Below the pieces are notes generated by a model, which saw only the letters and a program-made list of their open reading frames with translations, had not been told where the DNA came from and made no database searches. The position numbers and the translations under genes were made by a program. This document shows, in pieces, positions 37,575-48,357 of a stretch of 64,000 nucleotides of DNA. Origin of the DNA: Paramecium octaurelia (taxonomy: Eukaryota > Ciliophora > Oligohymenophorea > Peniculida > Parameciidae); assembly GCA_905182995.1 (NCBI GenBank), contig CAJJDP010000033.1, forward strand, positions 221,685 through 285,684, read 5' to 3'. Position 1 is the stretch's first letter; every line of letters begins with the position of its first letter.

Positions 37575-38108
37575 AGTTTAATTGGTAAAATAAAGTTTTA
37601 ATATTTCAAAATAATAAAGTAATATTTATTAAATTCTTTACATTATCTTTTGGATTGAAATTTTTTATTAAAAGATCTTTCATCAGAATTATTCTTTTCC
37701 TTATTTGTAAGGTATTGATAAAAATATGATTCTTCATTCAACTTATTAGGAAAAAATTCTAAAAAAGATTATATATTTATATATTCTTATTCAAATTCCT
37801 CATAAACTTCTTTTCTATAGAGTTCCATTAATAAAGACAATAATAATAATGTTTCCTATTTTTTTTTTAAATTACAACTACTTAATAATAATAATGATAC
37901 TCAAAATAAAATTATATAGATTATATGAAAAAATAAAAAACAATTACATATAAAAATAATAATTAAATAAATATAATTTGAAGTAAAATTAGGATTATAG
38001 GAATTTTATTTGAGATTTTGAGATAATGAATATTATTTTTGAGAGTGAAAGGAAATGATATGATGTTTAAAGGAATTAATATATATTAAATATATATTAT
38101 CATATTGT
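37575..38108. other. AT-rich spacer between convergent PP2C genes
   Basis: 534 bp, extremely AT-rich, with A- and T-runs. No reading frame with coding character. It separates the two facing stop codons and is the longest convergent spacer in the window. Confidence 0.6.
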
Positions 38109-39142
38109 TCATTTTCCTTTAAGATATATGATTAAGGTTGTCATATTGTCACATCCAGTTCCGGCTAAAATAATATTATTTAGGGTACCTGAGGTATCTG
38201 GTGCAATCAAATTATCTAACAAGTCTTCAGCTACTCTTCCTAATAATTATGGAGTAACTTATTAATTTCCAAGTTTTTAGTTAATAAACTTGAGTAAATC
38301 TTAATGATCAAGAGTTTCAAATACACCATCACATCCCATTAAAAGGAATCTATAATAGAAATAAGATAAATACTTGTCAGTCTGATTTAATTCCACCTTT
38401 TTGATATCTGGTAGAGCAATGATCAATTGTTCATTTGGTCTTAATTTGCTGTCTCTCTTATATTCTAAATCTCCTAAGGCCCTGGATAGATTTAGGTTGC
38501 CTAAGAATATTTAAATAATAATTACCATTGACTCTTCCATCGGAAACAAATCCATTGGCTCTTTCAATTCTTTATTTCTCTTCATAGTTGTCTGGTTTGT
38601 GATCAACACTCATGTCGTAATTTGTGTTATTTCTGCACAATACAGATCGAGAATCACCTGCATTTGCAACATAAAGTGTGTTCTTATGGAACAGAGCAAC
38701 ATTGGCAGTACATCCTGCATAAGAAACTGTTTAAATAATTATTAATAAATAATTACCATCATCATCTCCACCTTTGATTTAATTAATTTCCTTTTGACCT
38801 TCTGGGGTAAGCAAGAGCTCATCCATCTTCAAGAAAGTCTCTCTAAGGGCGTCTTCAAACTTTTGATCTTTAAAATTTTTATTCTTTTAAAGTTCTTCAA
38901 TGAAGTGTTTCTCTACAAACTGGGCGACTTCTTTGCCTCCATGGCCATCAAAGACACCGAAGATTGAAAGATCTTGTTACAAGTCACACACATGAATGTG
39001 AGCATCTTCCATTGTATTTCTCCAGCCTTATAAAATATTTAACAATTGTACCTTGCATTTCAGAAGCAGCAAAAATAATGCTCTTTCCGTCACCACTGGT
39101 GGTTGTTTTGTTTTTATTAGGTTAACTAAGGTATGGGCCCAT
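38109..39142 (-). CDS. PP2C-family Ser/Thr phosphatase (copy B)
   Basis: Four introns (25, 30, 25, 24 nt) leave 930 nt, 309 residues. Motifs: [19 protein letters not shown] (the canonical DGHGG, where copy A has DGHGS), [50 protein letters not shown]. All metal-binding Asp residues are present. The N-terminus MGPYLSQPNKNK has a myristoylatable Gly2. It matches copy A at all four intron positions, so the pair arose by duplication. The insert before GTGCDNMT is about 9 residues longer than in copy A. Confidence 0.93.
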
Positions 39143-39292
39143 TTAAAATAAATTTAAAATAGGATATTTTAGAAACTTAGTTCGGCTTATAATAATCACG
39201 AATCTGATAATTATAATAAAAAAAGTGATTATTATAGCATCCCGGTGTCATTTAGCTGTTACAATTAAAATTTAAATTCAAATTAGTATTAT

Positions 39293-40629
39293 AAGACTTT
39301 TCAGGTTTTTTTGGAATTAATTTAGGCCTTATAATTATCAATTATTTATTCCAAAGAGTCCAATTTCTCCAAGAGGTACGTCTTTAAGTATCTCCTAAGG
39401 AAATACTAAAAATAATAATACTAATTGTATTCTCTTATATCTTCTTGTCCTACGACTCCAATTAAATACTTGGTAAGCAAAGCCAATTACTTATCTTACT
39501 TATTGTCATAGAATGGAATTATGGGAACACCATTATCAATTTAATAAAAATAACTGAAGGCAGAATTATCCACCAGAATGGTTTTGGAAAGAGATCGATT
39601 TTTTATGATAGATAAATCTTTAATGTATTATCCTAGACTAGTGAAGCAACAATGTTCTCTGGACAAAACATTGGATATAATTTTTTTTGGGTCAATAAAT
39701 TCTACTATCTAAAATTTCGATATGTAATTTTCACTTTTTTTGCATATTGGACATGAGAAGCCGTAAAAATGATTATCTCAAAATGAGGCTACAAGTTTTC
39801 TAACATATTTTATAAGCCAGGACGAATTGTAAGTCCAACTTATAGGATTTCTGATGGGGATAATCTGATGTTGAGTTTTTTCTCGCATGGTAATCTCACA
39901 TCTAGGGAACAATGAACAAGTGTTTCATCCAAATCTAATAATAAGGTATATTTTCTCTGATCTATTATAAATTTATGTAGTTTACCTTTGGGATCCTTCG
40001 GCAAAAAGAGAGGTTTGGGTCTGAATATGATTTTAGAAGTGGCGCATTATTTAAAAGCCATAAAACTTGCTTATAGATGATCTTGGAAAAGTCGATTGAA
40101 ATAGCTATCTTTACTTTCATACGCTCTAATTAAGTCAGAAACGTAATAGACATGATTGACTTCAGGTAAGTTTGATGCTACTCGAAGAGTTTGCATGAGT
40201 TCAGAATTCTATTTTGTCATTGGGCGATAAAGAAATTTGAAAGAGGTAGGCTTTTGATTTGATTTTTTTTGATTTTCAGCTATTCCATTCTGTTTTTCAG
40301 ATGTTTCGTTTGGTTCTGTTTTCTGAATATAATTCTGCCTTAACAATTTGACTGCATTATTCATCACTGGAGTGACTGACTAATTCTAGTCAATTTAAAG
40401 AGAATTCTCTTTTTGGAATTTACGATACGTTCGATTTTCTTAGAATTTTTGTCGAATAGAACTAGTAGAGGGTGTAATTTATGCAGTCGATTGATGATGG
40501 AGAAATTTTAGATTTGGCAAACTCTTCTGATGACCTCTCATTTTAATATTAATTATATTAATTTTACCCTATCATACAAACTTATTCAAAAATCAAGATA
40601 TTAGACAGCTGCACTTATCTCTATCAAAT
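39293..40629. repeat. Perfect 1,337-bp tandem copy, left (assembly duplicate)
   Basis: Identical on inspection to 40631-41967, with only the N at 40630 between. It holds one complete FCP/SCP-like phosphatase gene and the last ~45 bases of the histidine kinase gene, where it breaks off. As with the N at 33113, the pattern is that of two overlapping contigs placed end to end. Confidence 0.9.
39301..40541 (-). CDS. FCP1/SCP-like CTD phosphatase, HAD superfamily (left copy)
   Basis: Same gene as 40639-41879, base for base. Introns of 24 nt and 26 nt leave 1191 nt, 396 residues. LLLDLDETLVHCS is the HAD motif I (DxDxT) in which the first Asp is phosphorylated; RPGLQNMLENL, EIIIFTASHVQYAK (motif II), ILVDNSAFSYFYQ (motif III/IV) and the PIIPFYD turn are the SCP/NIF signature. 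The protein has a ~190-residue Ser/Gln-rich N-terminal extension. A further 27-nt in-frame intron near the C-terminus is possible and would only shorten it by 9 residues. Probably the single true gene counted twice. Confidence 0.85.
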
Positions 40630-40630
40630 N

Positions 40631-41967
40631 AAGACTTTTCAGGTTTTTTTGGAATTAATTTAGGCCTTATAATTATCAATTATTTATTCCAAAGAGTCCA
40701 ATTTCTCCAAGAGGTACGTCTTTAAGTATCTCCTAAGGAAATACTAAAAATAATAATACTAATTGTATTCTCTTATATCTTCTTGTCCTACGACTCCAAT
40801 TAAATACTTGGTAAGCAAAGCCAATTACTTATCTTACTTATTGTCATAGAATGGAATTATGGGAACACCATTATCAATTTAATAAAAATAACTGAAGGCA
40901 GAATTATCCACCAGAATGGTTTTGGAAAGAGATCGATTTTTTATGATAGATAAATCTTTAATGTATTATCCTAGACTAGTGAAGCAACAATGTTCTCTGG
41001 ACAAAACATTGGATATAATTTTTTTTGGGTCAATAAATTCTACTATCTAAAATTTCGATATGTAATTTTCACTTTTTTTGCATATTGGACATGAGAAGCC
41101 GTAAAAATGATTATCTCAAAATGAGGCTACAAGTTTTCTAACATATTTTATAAGCCAGGACGAATTGTAAGTCCAACTTATAGGATTTCTGATGGGGATA
41201 ATCTGATGTTGAGTTTTTTCTCGCATGGTAATCTCACATCTAGGGAACAATGAACAAGTGTTTCATCCAAATCTAATAATAAGGTATATTTTCTCTGATC
41301 TATTATAAATTTATGTAGTTTACCTTTGGGATCCTTCGGCAAAAAGAGAGGTTTGGGTCTGAATATGATTTTAGAAGTGGCGCATTATTTAAAAGCCATA
41401 AAACTTGCTTATAGATGATCTTGGAAAAGTCGATTGAAATAGCTATCTTTACTTTCATACGCTCTAATTAAGTCAGAAACGTAATAGACATGATTGACTT
41501 CAGGTAAGTTTGATGCTACTCGAAGAGTTTGCATGAGTTCAGAATTCTATTTTGTCATTGGGCGATAAAGAAATTTGAAAGAGGTAGGCTTTTGATTTGA
41601 TTTTTTTTGATTTTCAGCTATTCCATTCTGTTTTTCAGATGTTTCGTTTGGTTCTGTTTTCTGAATATAATTCTGCCTTAACAATTTGACTGCATTATTC
41701 ATCACTGGAGTGACTGACTAATTCTAGTCAATTTAAAGAGAATTCTCTTTTTGGAATTTACGATACGTTCGATTTTCTTAGAATTTTTGTCGAATAGAAC
41801 TAGTAGAGGGTGTAATTTATGCAGTCGATTGATGATGGAGAAATTTTAGATTTGGCAAACTCTTCTGATGACCTCTCATTTTAATATTAATTATATTAAT
41901 TTTACCCTATCATACAAACTTATTCAAAAATCAAGATATTAGACAGCTGCACTTATCTCTATCAAAT
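40631..41967. repeat. Perfect 1,337-bp tandem copy, right
   Basis: Second copy of 39293-40629 (offset 1,338). It continues without a break into the histidine kinase gene. Confidence 0.9.
40639..41879 (-). CDS. FCP1/SCP-like CTD phosphatase, HAD superfamily (right copy)
   Basis: Complete gene with ATG at 41877-41879 and TGA at 40639-40641. Family members dephosphorylate Ser in the RNA polymerase II C-terminal domain or other nuclear targets, using the first Asp of DLDET as nucleophile; the whole motif is intact. The 26-nt intron inside QYAKK|IVEF starts with GTG instead of GTA. The residues before the catalytic domain are polar and unconserved. It lies 44 bp downstream of the histidine kinase stop, same strand. 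Confidence 0.85.
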
Positions 41968-44917
41968 CAAAAGGCTTTGATATAAAGTAATCCATTCCAT
42001 TGCGAAAACAATCCAATTTAGAATTCAACCCTGCAACTGTAGCTGTAGCTATTGCAAATCCCTTGTCCAAACTCCCTTGCTGCATATTTTTCTTAATACG
42101 TTAGACAAATTCAATACCACTCAATCCCTAAATCTATCACAAAATAATTACAGGAAGGTTAATGTCAATGAAGTACAGTAAGTAGTAGCGATTTCCACAA
42201 TGACATGGGCGACCTCGCTTTATTTCGATGCTGTCTAGTCCCTCTGAACCTGTAAATCCATAATCACATTTGATATCATATTTCTATAGTACCTTCTCTA
42301 AAACGATAATCTAAAAACTGTCATTATCCAGTATCAAAACTTTGGAACAACAATTATTCCTAAGTCGATATTTAATGACTTAAGTGAGTAATTTAGGGTT
42401 AAATTCCGGTAAAGATATTTAATTAATCGTTTATTCAGCTGCACCAAAATCAATTGCAGTGAAAGTTCTTTGTGATTCATCCGGAGAATCAATCTTGCCT
42501 ACAACACTTAAGTTATTCCTATTCAAGAGTTTTGTAATTTATTGGATGCTATCCTATTGGATTCCTTATTTGTAAGTTCCAGAAAAACTCCCACTTTGTT
42601 CTCTAGATTGTTTATGTATAGTGCCACTGTTGGGAAATACCCTGGAATTCGAAGTCTCCTGTCTGATTTTTGAGAGTTGTGAAAAGTAGGCACTTTGTAG
42701 ATCTATAGGATCTGTAGGTTTTATTGAAAACTATTTAGACAACTAGGTAAATGATAAGAGTCGTGATTCCCCTCCTCCCCCTCCTTGATTAATATTGTCT
42801 TACAAAAGAAGGGACAAAGATGTTTCAAAATATTTCTTCTTGCCTAATACTTTTATAGGTCCAGTGTCTGAGTTTTAATATCTCATTTAGGTATTCTGAG
42901 ACTCAATCACAAAAGTGAATGTACAAAACCCTTGGCTGTCAATTAGAAACTCTAGTCCTCTTTTAAAGGATCCAGATAATTACCAGCAGAGTATAATGCA
43001 CATTTGCAATTCTAATGGATTTGATAGGTCTAATTCATTTACAGATTTTTGACTCTTTAATTACTAATTAACTAATTTTGTTAGATTGATAATCTTTTGT
43101 TTAGCAGTTTCATCAAAATCAGCTTTGGTATCTTTAATTGTGATCATAATTCCTTAGAGTGTGTAACTCTTAATATCAAATTTGATTGAACTTTTGGATG
43201 ATGATTATAAACAATAATGCAATAAACATGAGATGATTTGTTTAATCTATTAATTAAAAAGGAATATTTACTCTATCTTGATCACTAAAAATGATTGTAT
43301 TGCCTTCCTATAATTCTATATTTGTAGTTAATTTGATTTGCTTCAATTTTAAAAGGGGATCAAAGGTTTAGAGTAAATCATCTAATAGGTCTTCTATTCT
43401 AATTGCATTCATCTTAAAAAACAACTCATTTTAGAAATAGAATATGTAATCCCTCATTGAATAGAGAAATAATGTATATCTCTACGTGTAATATCTCATA
43501 GTCAACAAAGAGTTAGCAACATATTCTTCTTTTTGTTTTTTGCTTTAAGACTAAATGTTTATTTGAGTGTTTTACCATGGTAGTTTAATTGCTGCCTTCA
43601 GTCATTTGAGAATCATTATGATGAGTGAGCAGTAGAATAAAAGTCATTATGCAATTGACATAATTGATGGATTCATGGGAATAGGTGGTGTAAATGTTCT
43701 ATAGGTAGGAGTTAGGATCTGAATTATTGGTTTTGGGTAAGACAGGTGCTTATTCTAGATTGAAGAGTATGAATTTGTGTCCATCAATGTTGGTTATGAA
43801 GAGTTTGATTTGAATACCATCTAAGTCTAAGAAGTCATTCTTCACTTTAAAGATTGTTAAAGTGAAGAATCGCCATCTAAGTCAATGAAAATAGAATTAC
43901 TTTTCAAAGTCTTTGAACAAACATGTAATCAATTCTCTAATAGTGAATTAGCCTTTGATCTTACATTTGTGGACTTCGTTAATATTGTTGCAAAGAAATG
44001 AGCCACTAATTTTAGGTTAGAGATTTATACTCGCTAAAGATGGAATCACTGTATCCAGACTGGCCTAGCAATTCATTGATTTCCTTGCATCCAATAATAA
44101 TAACGGAATCTAAAAACAACAATTCACAGTCTAGTTTATCTCCGATGTTCTTTTGCAATTTGCCCAAATAAAACGTTTGATAGATGATACTTAAATCGCC
44201 ATTGTAGATCAGCACTGATTGATTTGAGAGCCACGACCTTTTATTTTTTTTGTACTCATTAGTACATATTTGTCATGATAATGTCATCCTCATTGAGATT
44301 ATTACTGTTCAATTATAAGGGCTTGATTTCCGATGAGGACAATACTTTGGATTGCTCATCCTATTGCTTAATCATCTCTTGAGACTTGGCTTAAAAAGTA
44401 GGAGGGGCATCTGGTATTTGCTTCAAGGGATTAGAGAATGTTTAAGGTTTGGGTTCCTTGGCATTACAAAACTTAATTTTCATTTGCAACACCACAAGGA
44501 ACCAGTAGACATAGTATATAACATTCTGTGGAGTGTCGATTAAATTCTAAACATCATGCAAAATACTTAATAACCCATAATTCACAAGGAGAGCAACCTT
44601 AATTTCATATTGCATTTCCAAATGGTTTATGAGAACCAAAAACAACTGTGTGTTAGAGACAGAATTTTGAATAACGATTAGAATCAAACGTAACAAGAGT
44701 AATAAAGTAAAGCACCTAGTTAACTCTCTGTTCAAAAAGAGATTGTAGATTCTGACAAACCCAATTACTATGGTTAAGAATACATTCAAACAGGTGAGTA
44801 CTAGTATTGTTTGATTACTATTTAATCTCTTAAATATAAGAAGTAATTTACCAAACCAGTTACAACTGCAAGCAACAAGAGTTCTGATAAAAGTATTTCA
44901 AATATTTTTTATTTCAT
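41924..44917 (-). CDS. Hybrid membrane histidine kinase with receiver domain
   Basis: About 970 residues with several short introns, not all mapped; the first is 23 nt with AAG acceptor. The N-terminal ~150 residues form several membrane helices (LLSELLLLAVVTGL, VFLTIVIGFVRIYNLF, TLLLLLRLILIVI). A polar linker and a sensor-like region follow, then an H-box-like YSHESINYVNCI, an ATP-binding-like region (DDLLQTFDPLLKLKQIKL, ITIKDTKADFDE) and a C-terminal receiver: KVLILDNDSFQIIVLEKVL, phospho-acceptor Asp in FIDINLP, and Lys in FISKPFDL. It would pass phosphate from His to Asp within one protein. The H-box departs from the usual HELRTPL. Confidence 0.8.
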
Positions 44918-44929
44918 TTATATCATTAA
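44918..44929. promoter_or_regulatory. 12-bp gap between divergent start codons
   Basis: Only 12 bases separate the ATG of the histidine kinase (minus) from the ATG of the next gene (plus). Promoter and 5' UTR of each must overlap the coding sequence of the other, unless one start is further downstream. Confidence 0.5.
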
Positions 44930-45453
44930 ATGGTAAGTACAACCACAATATGTAGTCTTCGCGAGACCCATATCACCAAGTGCCAATGATCTTTTTTGAT
45001 GGTCAGAAAAAGAATGTGATCAAAGTTTTTGGCAGTATCCTTATTATTATTTTCACTTTAGATAACTGCAAAAACAATCATCAATTCAGTATAGGTTGGG
45101 ATGTCCCAGCCTTAGGGACGGTCTAAAGAGTGTCAAATAAAGTAGGAATTGAAACAGGATTTGTAATTCCAGATTACACTGTTATCACTTACAAAAATAT
45201 CAATAAGGAACCACCACAACCCCAAAATCCGTAACTTAATCAACCACAATCCAATAAATTCGCCACGTTGGCCCAGAAGAACTTGGTCTAAGATAACTAC
45301 AAAAACGAAATAATAGTCTAAAAAAGCATTGACAATGGCATCGAAAAGTTTAAGTCGGAAGAAACTCTGAAAGAATAAACGAATAAACAAATAAGAGACA
45401 TATTAGCTAAGCAAAGAAGAGAAAATTAACAACATTTAAAGTACAAAGCTTGA
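44930..45453 (+). CDS. Hypothetical protein, 157 residues
   Basis: Two introns (23 nt directly after the ATG, and 27 nt) leave 474 nt. The first half looks folded (YHQVPMIFFDGQKKNVIKVFG, HQFSIGWDVPALGTVQ, GFVIPDYTVITYKNI); the second is polar and probably helical (IEKFKSEETLKEQTNKQIRDILAKQRREN). No family recognised. An intron placed immediately after the start codon is unusual; if retained the frame would shift to a short product. The opposite strand also has an open hydrophobic frame, which I take as a shadow. Confidence 0.65.
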
Positions 45454-45711
45454 TTTAGCTACATAACAATTACTATCATTAGACCAATAATATTATAATC
45501 AATTGAGATAACATAATTGTTCCTTTAGTTAATCCCAAATTCCTTCTTATTCCTATTTAGATCTAGAATGATCATATTATCATTTAATCTTCATTTTCTA
45601 TAACTATGCGCATCTGTTTTCAAACGTAGTCCTTTCTTTATAAGTTTGATAGGTAATTAAGGGAATTTTAATATTTTATGTTAAACTTTAATATTATTTT
45701 AATTATTTAAG

Positions 45712-46132
45712 ATGAATGAGAAAGAAGATACTATTTATTAGTCCTTTATTAATTCAGAAGATAGTGCACCTTATGAAAATCAGATCGAATAATGCTAATA
45801 ATGCGTATAACTCTAAAAATATGTTTATTAATTGGAATAGGAAATCTCTGAGTTAAATAAAATGATGTAAACATAAGTAAATATTAAAAGAGAAATAGTC
45901 AAAGAACCAAAAACCTCAAAATTTTCAGATACCCAAAAAATTATCGTTTTGTAAATTGTAATGTGTCAGTGTGAGACATCAGAATCATCAATACTTAAGC
46001 AAGAGTCTGCATGAGGATCAAAACCATAATACTAAAAGCATGTATACTAGTTCTGGACATCAGAAGAGGAAGATTTTCGATGAGGTTGAAGAAAAGACTA
46101 GCTCCAAAGCCCTTTAATTTTATAAATTGTGA
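45712..46132 (+). CDS. Small coiled-coil hypothetical protein
   Basis: One 25-nt intron with CAG acceptor leaves 396 nt, 131 residues. An acidic start (MNEKEDTIYQSF), then a leucine/glutamine heptad-like stretch (QCVQLQKYVYQLEQEISELNKMM), then a Ser/His/Lys-rich tail ending EEKTSSKALQFYKL. No family recognised. It converges with the coiled-coil gene on the minus strand, 35 bp between stops. Confidence 0.6.
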
Positions 46133-46167
46133 AATTTGATATAAAATAGTCATATGAATGATTTAAT

Positions 46168-47145
46168 TCAAAAATTCTTGATATTGCTGGAATGCGATCT
46201 TTGAGGAGCAATCCTATAATTGATATACGAGATTGATGGGTGATGGCAGTTCACTATTTGCTCTATTATTCTATTGGGACTTCTGCCCACTCTGCATCTG
46301 CTTTAATCTTGGCGAAAGGATGATAATTGTTAATGGAGAGATTCAATCATTTAATCCTTATTTAGGAGTTAGATTTTTGTATTTTCCATATCAATTTTTA
46401 TTTGTTATTGTTATTTGATTTAATCTTACAAACTCAGCCTGTTTTTCAATAGCTGATCCTAAAAGAATTGATTCTCCTATTCCAATTTCCTGATCTATCC
46501 TAGCAGTTCCGAGATGTTGGTCTGGTTTTTCTTGTTCAAGTCTTTCAGAATTTATATTTGATCTAATTAATGTCAAAACCTACTTTGTAAACTTAAAATC
46601 AATTAAGATTATTGCGATAGTTGCTATTGCAATTTGATGATTGTATCTCTATCCTTCTCCTTATTCTATTGTTCAAACAGATTCACAAGACATATTTAAT
46701 TATTGGCTAATCTGTCAAGAAATAAGAATTACTTAATTTCATTTCTACTTTAGAATCGAAAATGGAATCCTGACTTATTTTCCTGTTTGAATAGTTTTCA
46801 GTTGATTTATCATCCTTCTTTGATGGACTTACAACTTCTTCATGGAAGAAATATCTTTTCTATTTTATTGTGTTTAAAATCGAATACCTCTTTTGCTTGA
46901 GGAGAATTTGGTTCGACAAACGAAGGCGAAGCCAACGCTTAGCTGGAATCTACAAACATTTCATGTATTTAGTGTTTTGTCAGATAAATATGAGAATTCA
47001 TATAGGAAAATTGTTAAATAATTAATCTGCTTTTGCAATCAAATGTTTAATTAATAGCAATATCAAATCTTATATGGTAGTAAACAAGAACTTAGGCGCG
47101 TATTTTATTGATTAACCTCTATGCTTCCTGGATATCCTTATCCAT
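46168..47145 (-). CDS. Coiled-coil hypothetical protein, 300 residues
   Basis: Three introns (28, 26 and 21 nt, all TAG) leave 903 nt in a single phase. Residues ~1-80 are mixed; ~80-145 are Ser/Pro/Lys-rich (ASPSFVEPNSPQAKE, VVSPSKKDDKSTEN), a likely phosphorylated linker; ~150-245 form a strong coiled coil (KEKDRDTIIKLQQQLSQQSQ, ISELLGQIRKLEQENQFFQ, MIESLHQQLSSF). The C-terminus is basic and His/Ser-rich. The 21-nt intron is the shortest accepted in this window. No family recognised; ATG at 47143-47145 follows an in-frame TGA. Confidence 0.65.
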
Positions 47146-48357
47146 TCAACTAGCCATAACTTCAGAGATTATATACATAATTTATAATTAATCAAGACAT
47201 TGTGGAAGACCTTGTAATCTAATATCCATTGTATCCTCGATTAAAGATCAGAATGATAGGATAAATGGATGTAATAAATTTAGTGATAGCATGCTTCCAT
47301 TCTTATAGCACATCATATTCTGGAAGGCCATTCATTTCATTTGTGACGTCAAAAATTAAGTTGTTAAAATTAGAGCTCAAAATAATACAGAAATCTAATA
47401 CCCAAATTATGGTAACATAATTCTTATAAATGAAGTCCAAAGAGCATTCGATAAATCAATCTTTGTTCAAATTGATGTCATAATTTTAACCTGATTGCCA
47501 GTATTTGTTTAATTCTTGAATTTGCAAAAATCTTAAGAGTATCCCAAGGATTTTTGAATAGCGTTATCTTCCAAGTATTTTATTTATCTGTTGCAAACCC
47601 AAAAATAATGAATTAAGAAACAGGGTAGATTTTAATATATTTGAACTGACTTGAGTCTTGATGGCGAAGAGACAGTAAAGATACTTTTCTATAAATTGAA
47701 TAAAAATAGAGTGCTTGTGAATACCTAGTGGTAAATTATTTCTCTTATTTAATAAAACTGTATGAGGTTTTTGAAATAATAAATTTAGCTGTTCGTGACT
47801 CTACCTAATATTTTATTGTATCCTTGGGAATAGTTTAATTTATTTGATTAGATCAATTTTACAAAGTTCTATTGATATTTAAGATAAGTTAATCCTGAAA
47901 TTAGACAAGATAGAAATCAATACGCAACAATTACAATTGATATAGAAGACAGCCAATAAGGATCTTTCTAGATTTCATTTGATTGCTTTTGATTTAATTT
48001 TAATGGTAAGTAGTTAATTGGTAATTTAGTATTATGAGATTCTTGAGGGTGTTTATTAGTTATTATAATTTGAAGGTTTTGAGTATGGTTTGGAGGAAAA
48101 TTGGATTTGATTTAATTTGATTAAGATGTTTGATTGGTATACATTTAACATTGGTAAGTTTGTTATTTGTAAGTAAAATGGATAATTATACAATATTTTA
48201 ATTTTTTCAATATTAATGTGTTTAGTATTGAGTAATCAATGAAGACTAAGAAATTGATGAAATGTTAAGAGTTATTGTAAAAGTAAAGAAAGATATTCGA
48301 AGGATGGGAGGTTGAATAAATTTAATTATAAAGAATTCAATATAAATTAATATATTA
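47146..48357. other. No intact gene; possible minus-strand relic
   Basis: Between about 47200 and 47600 the minus strand shows coding-like pieces in two frames (for example NEMNGLPEYDVLQEWKHA and SLFLGLQQINKILG) separated by TGA, with no introns that join them. This may be a decayed gene upstream of the coiled-coil gene. From 48000 to 48357 the plus strand is GT-rich and TGA-rich and holds the promoter of the kinase gene at 48358. Confidence 0.4.

Noticed and set aside
39388-39414. Additional 27-nt intron near the FCP-like C-terminus (left copy)
   Set aside because: It has GTA and TAG ends, but being a multiple of three without TGA it leaves the frame unchanged either way; sequence alone cannot decide.
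45133-45390. Minus-strand hydrophobic frame
   Set aside because: The plus strand over the same bases reads as an ordinary spliced protein with correct phase; the hydrophobic frame is its shadow.
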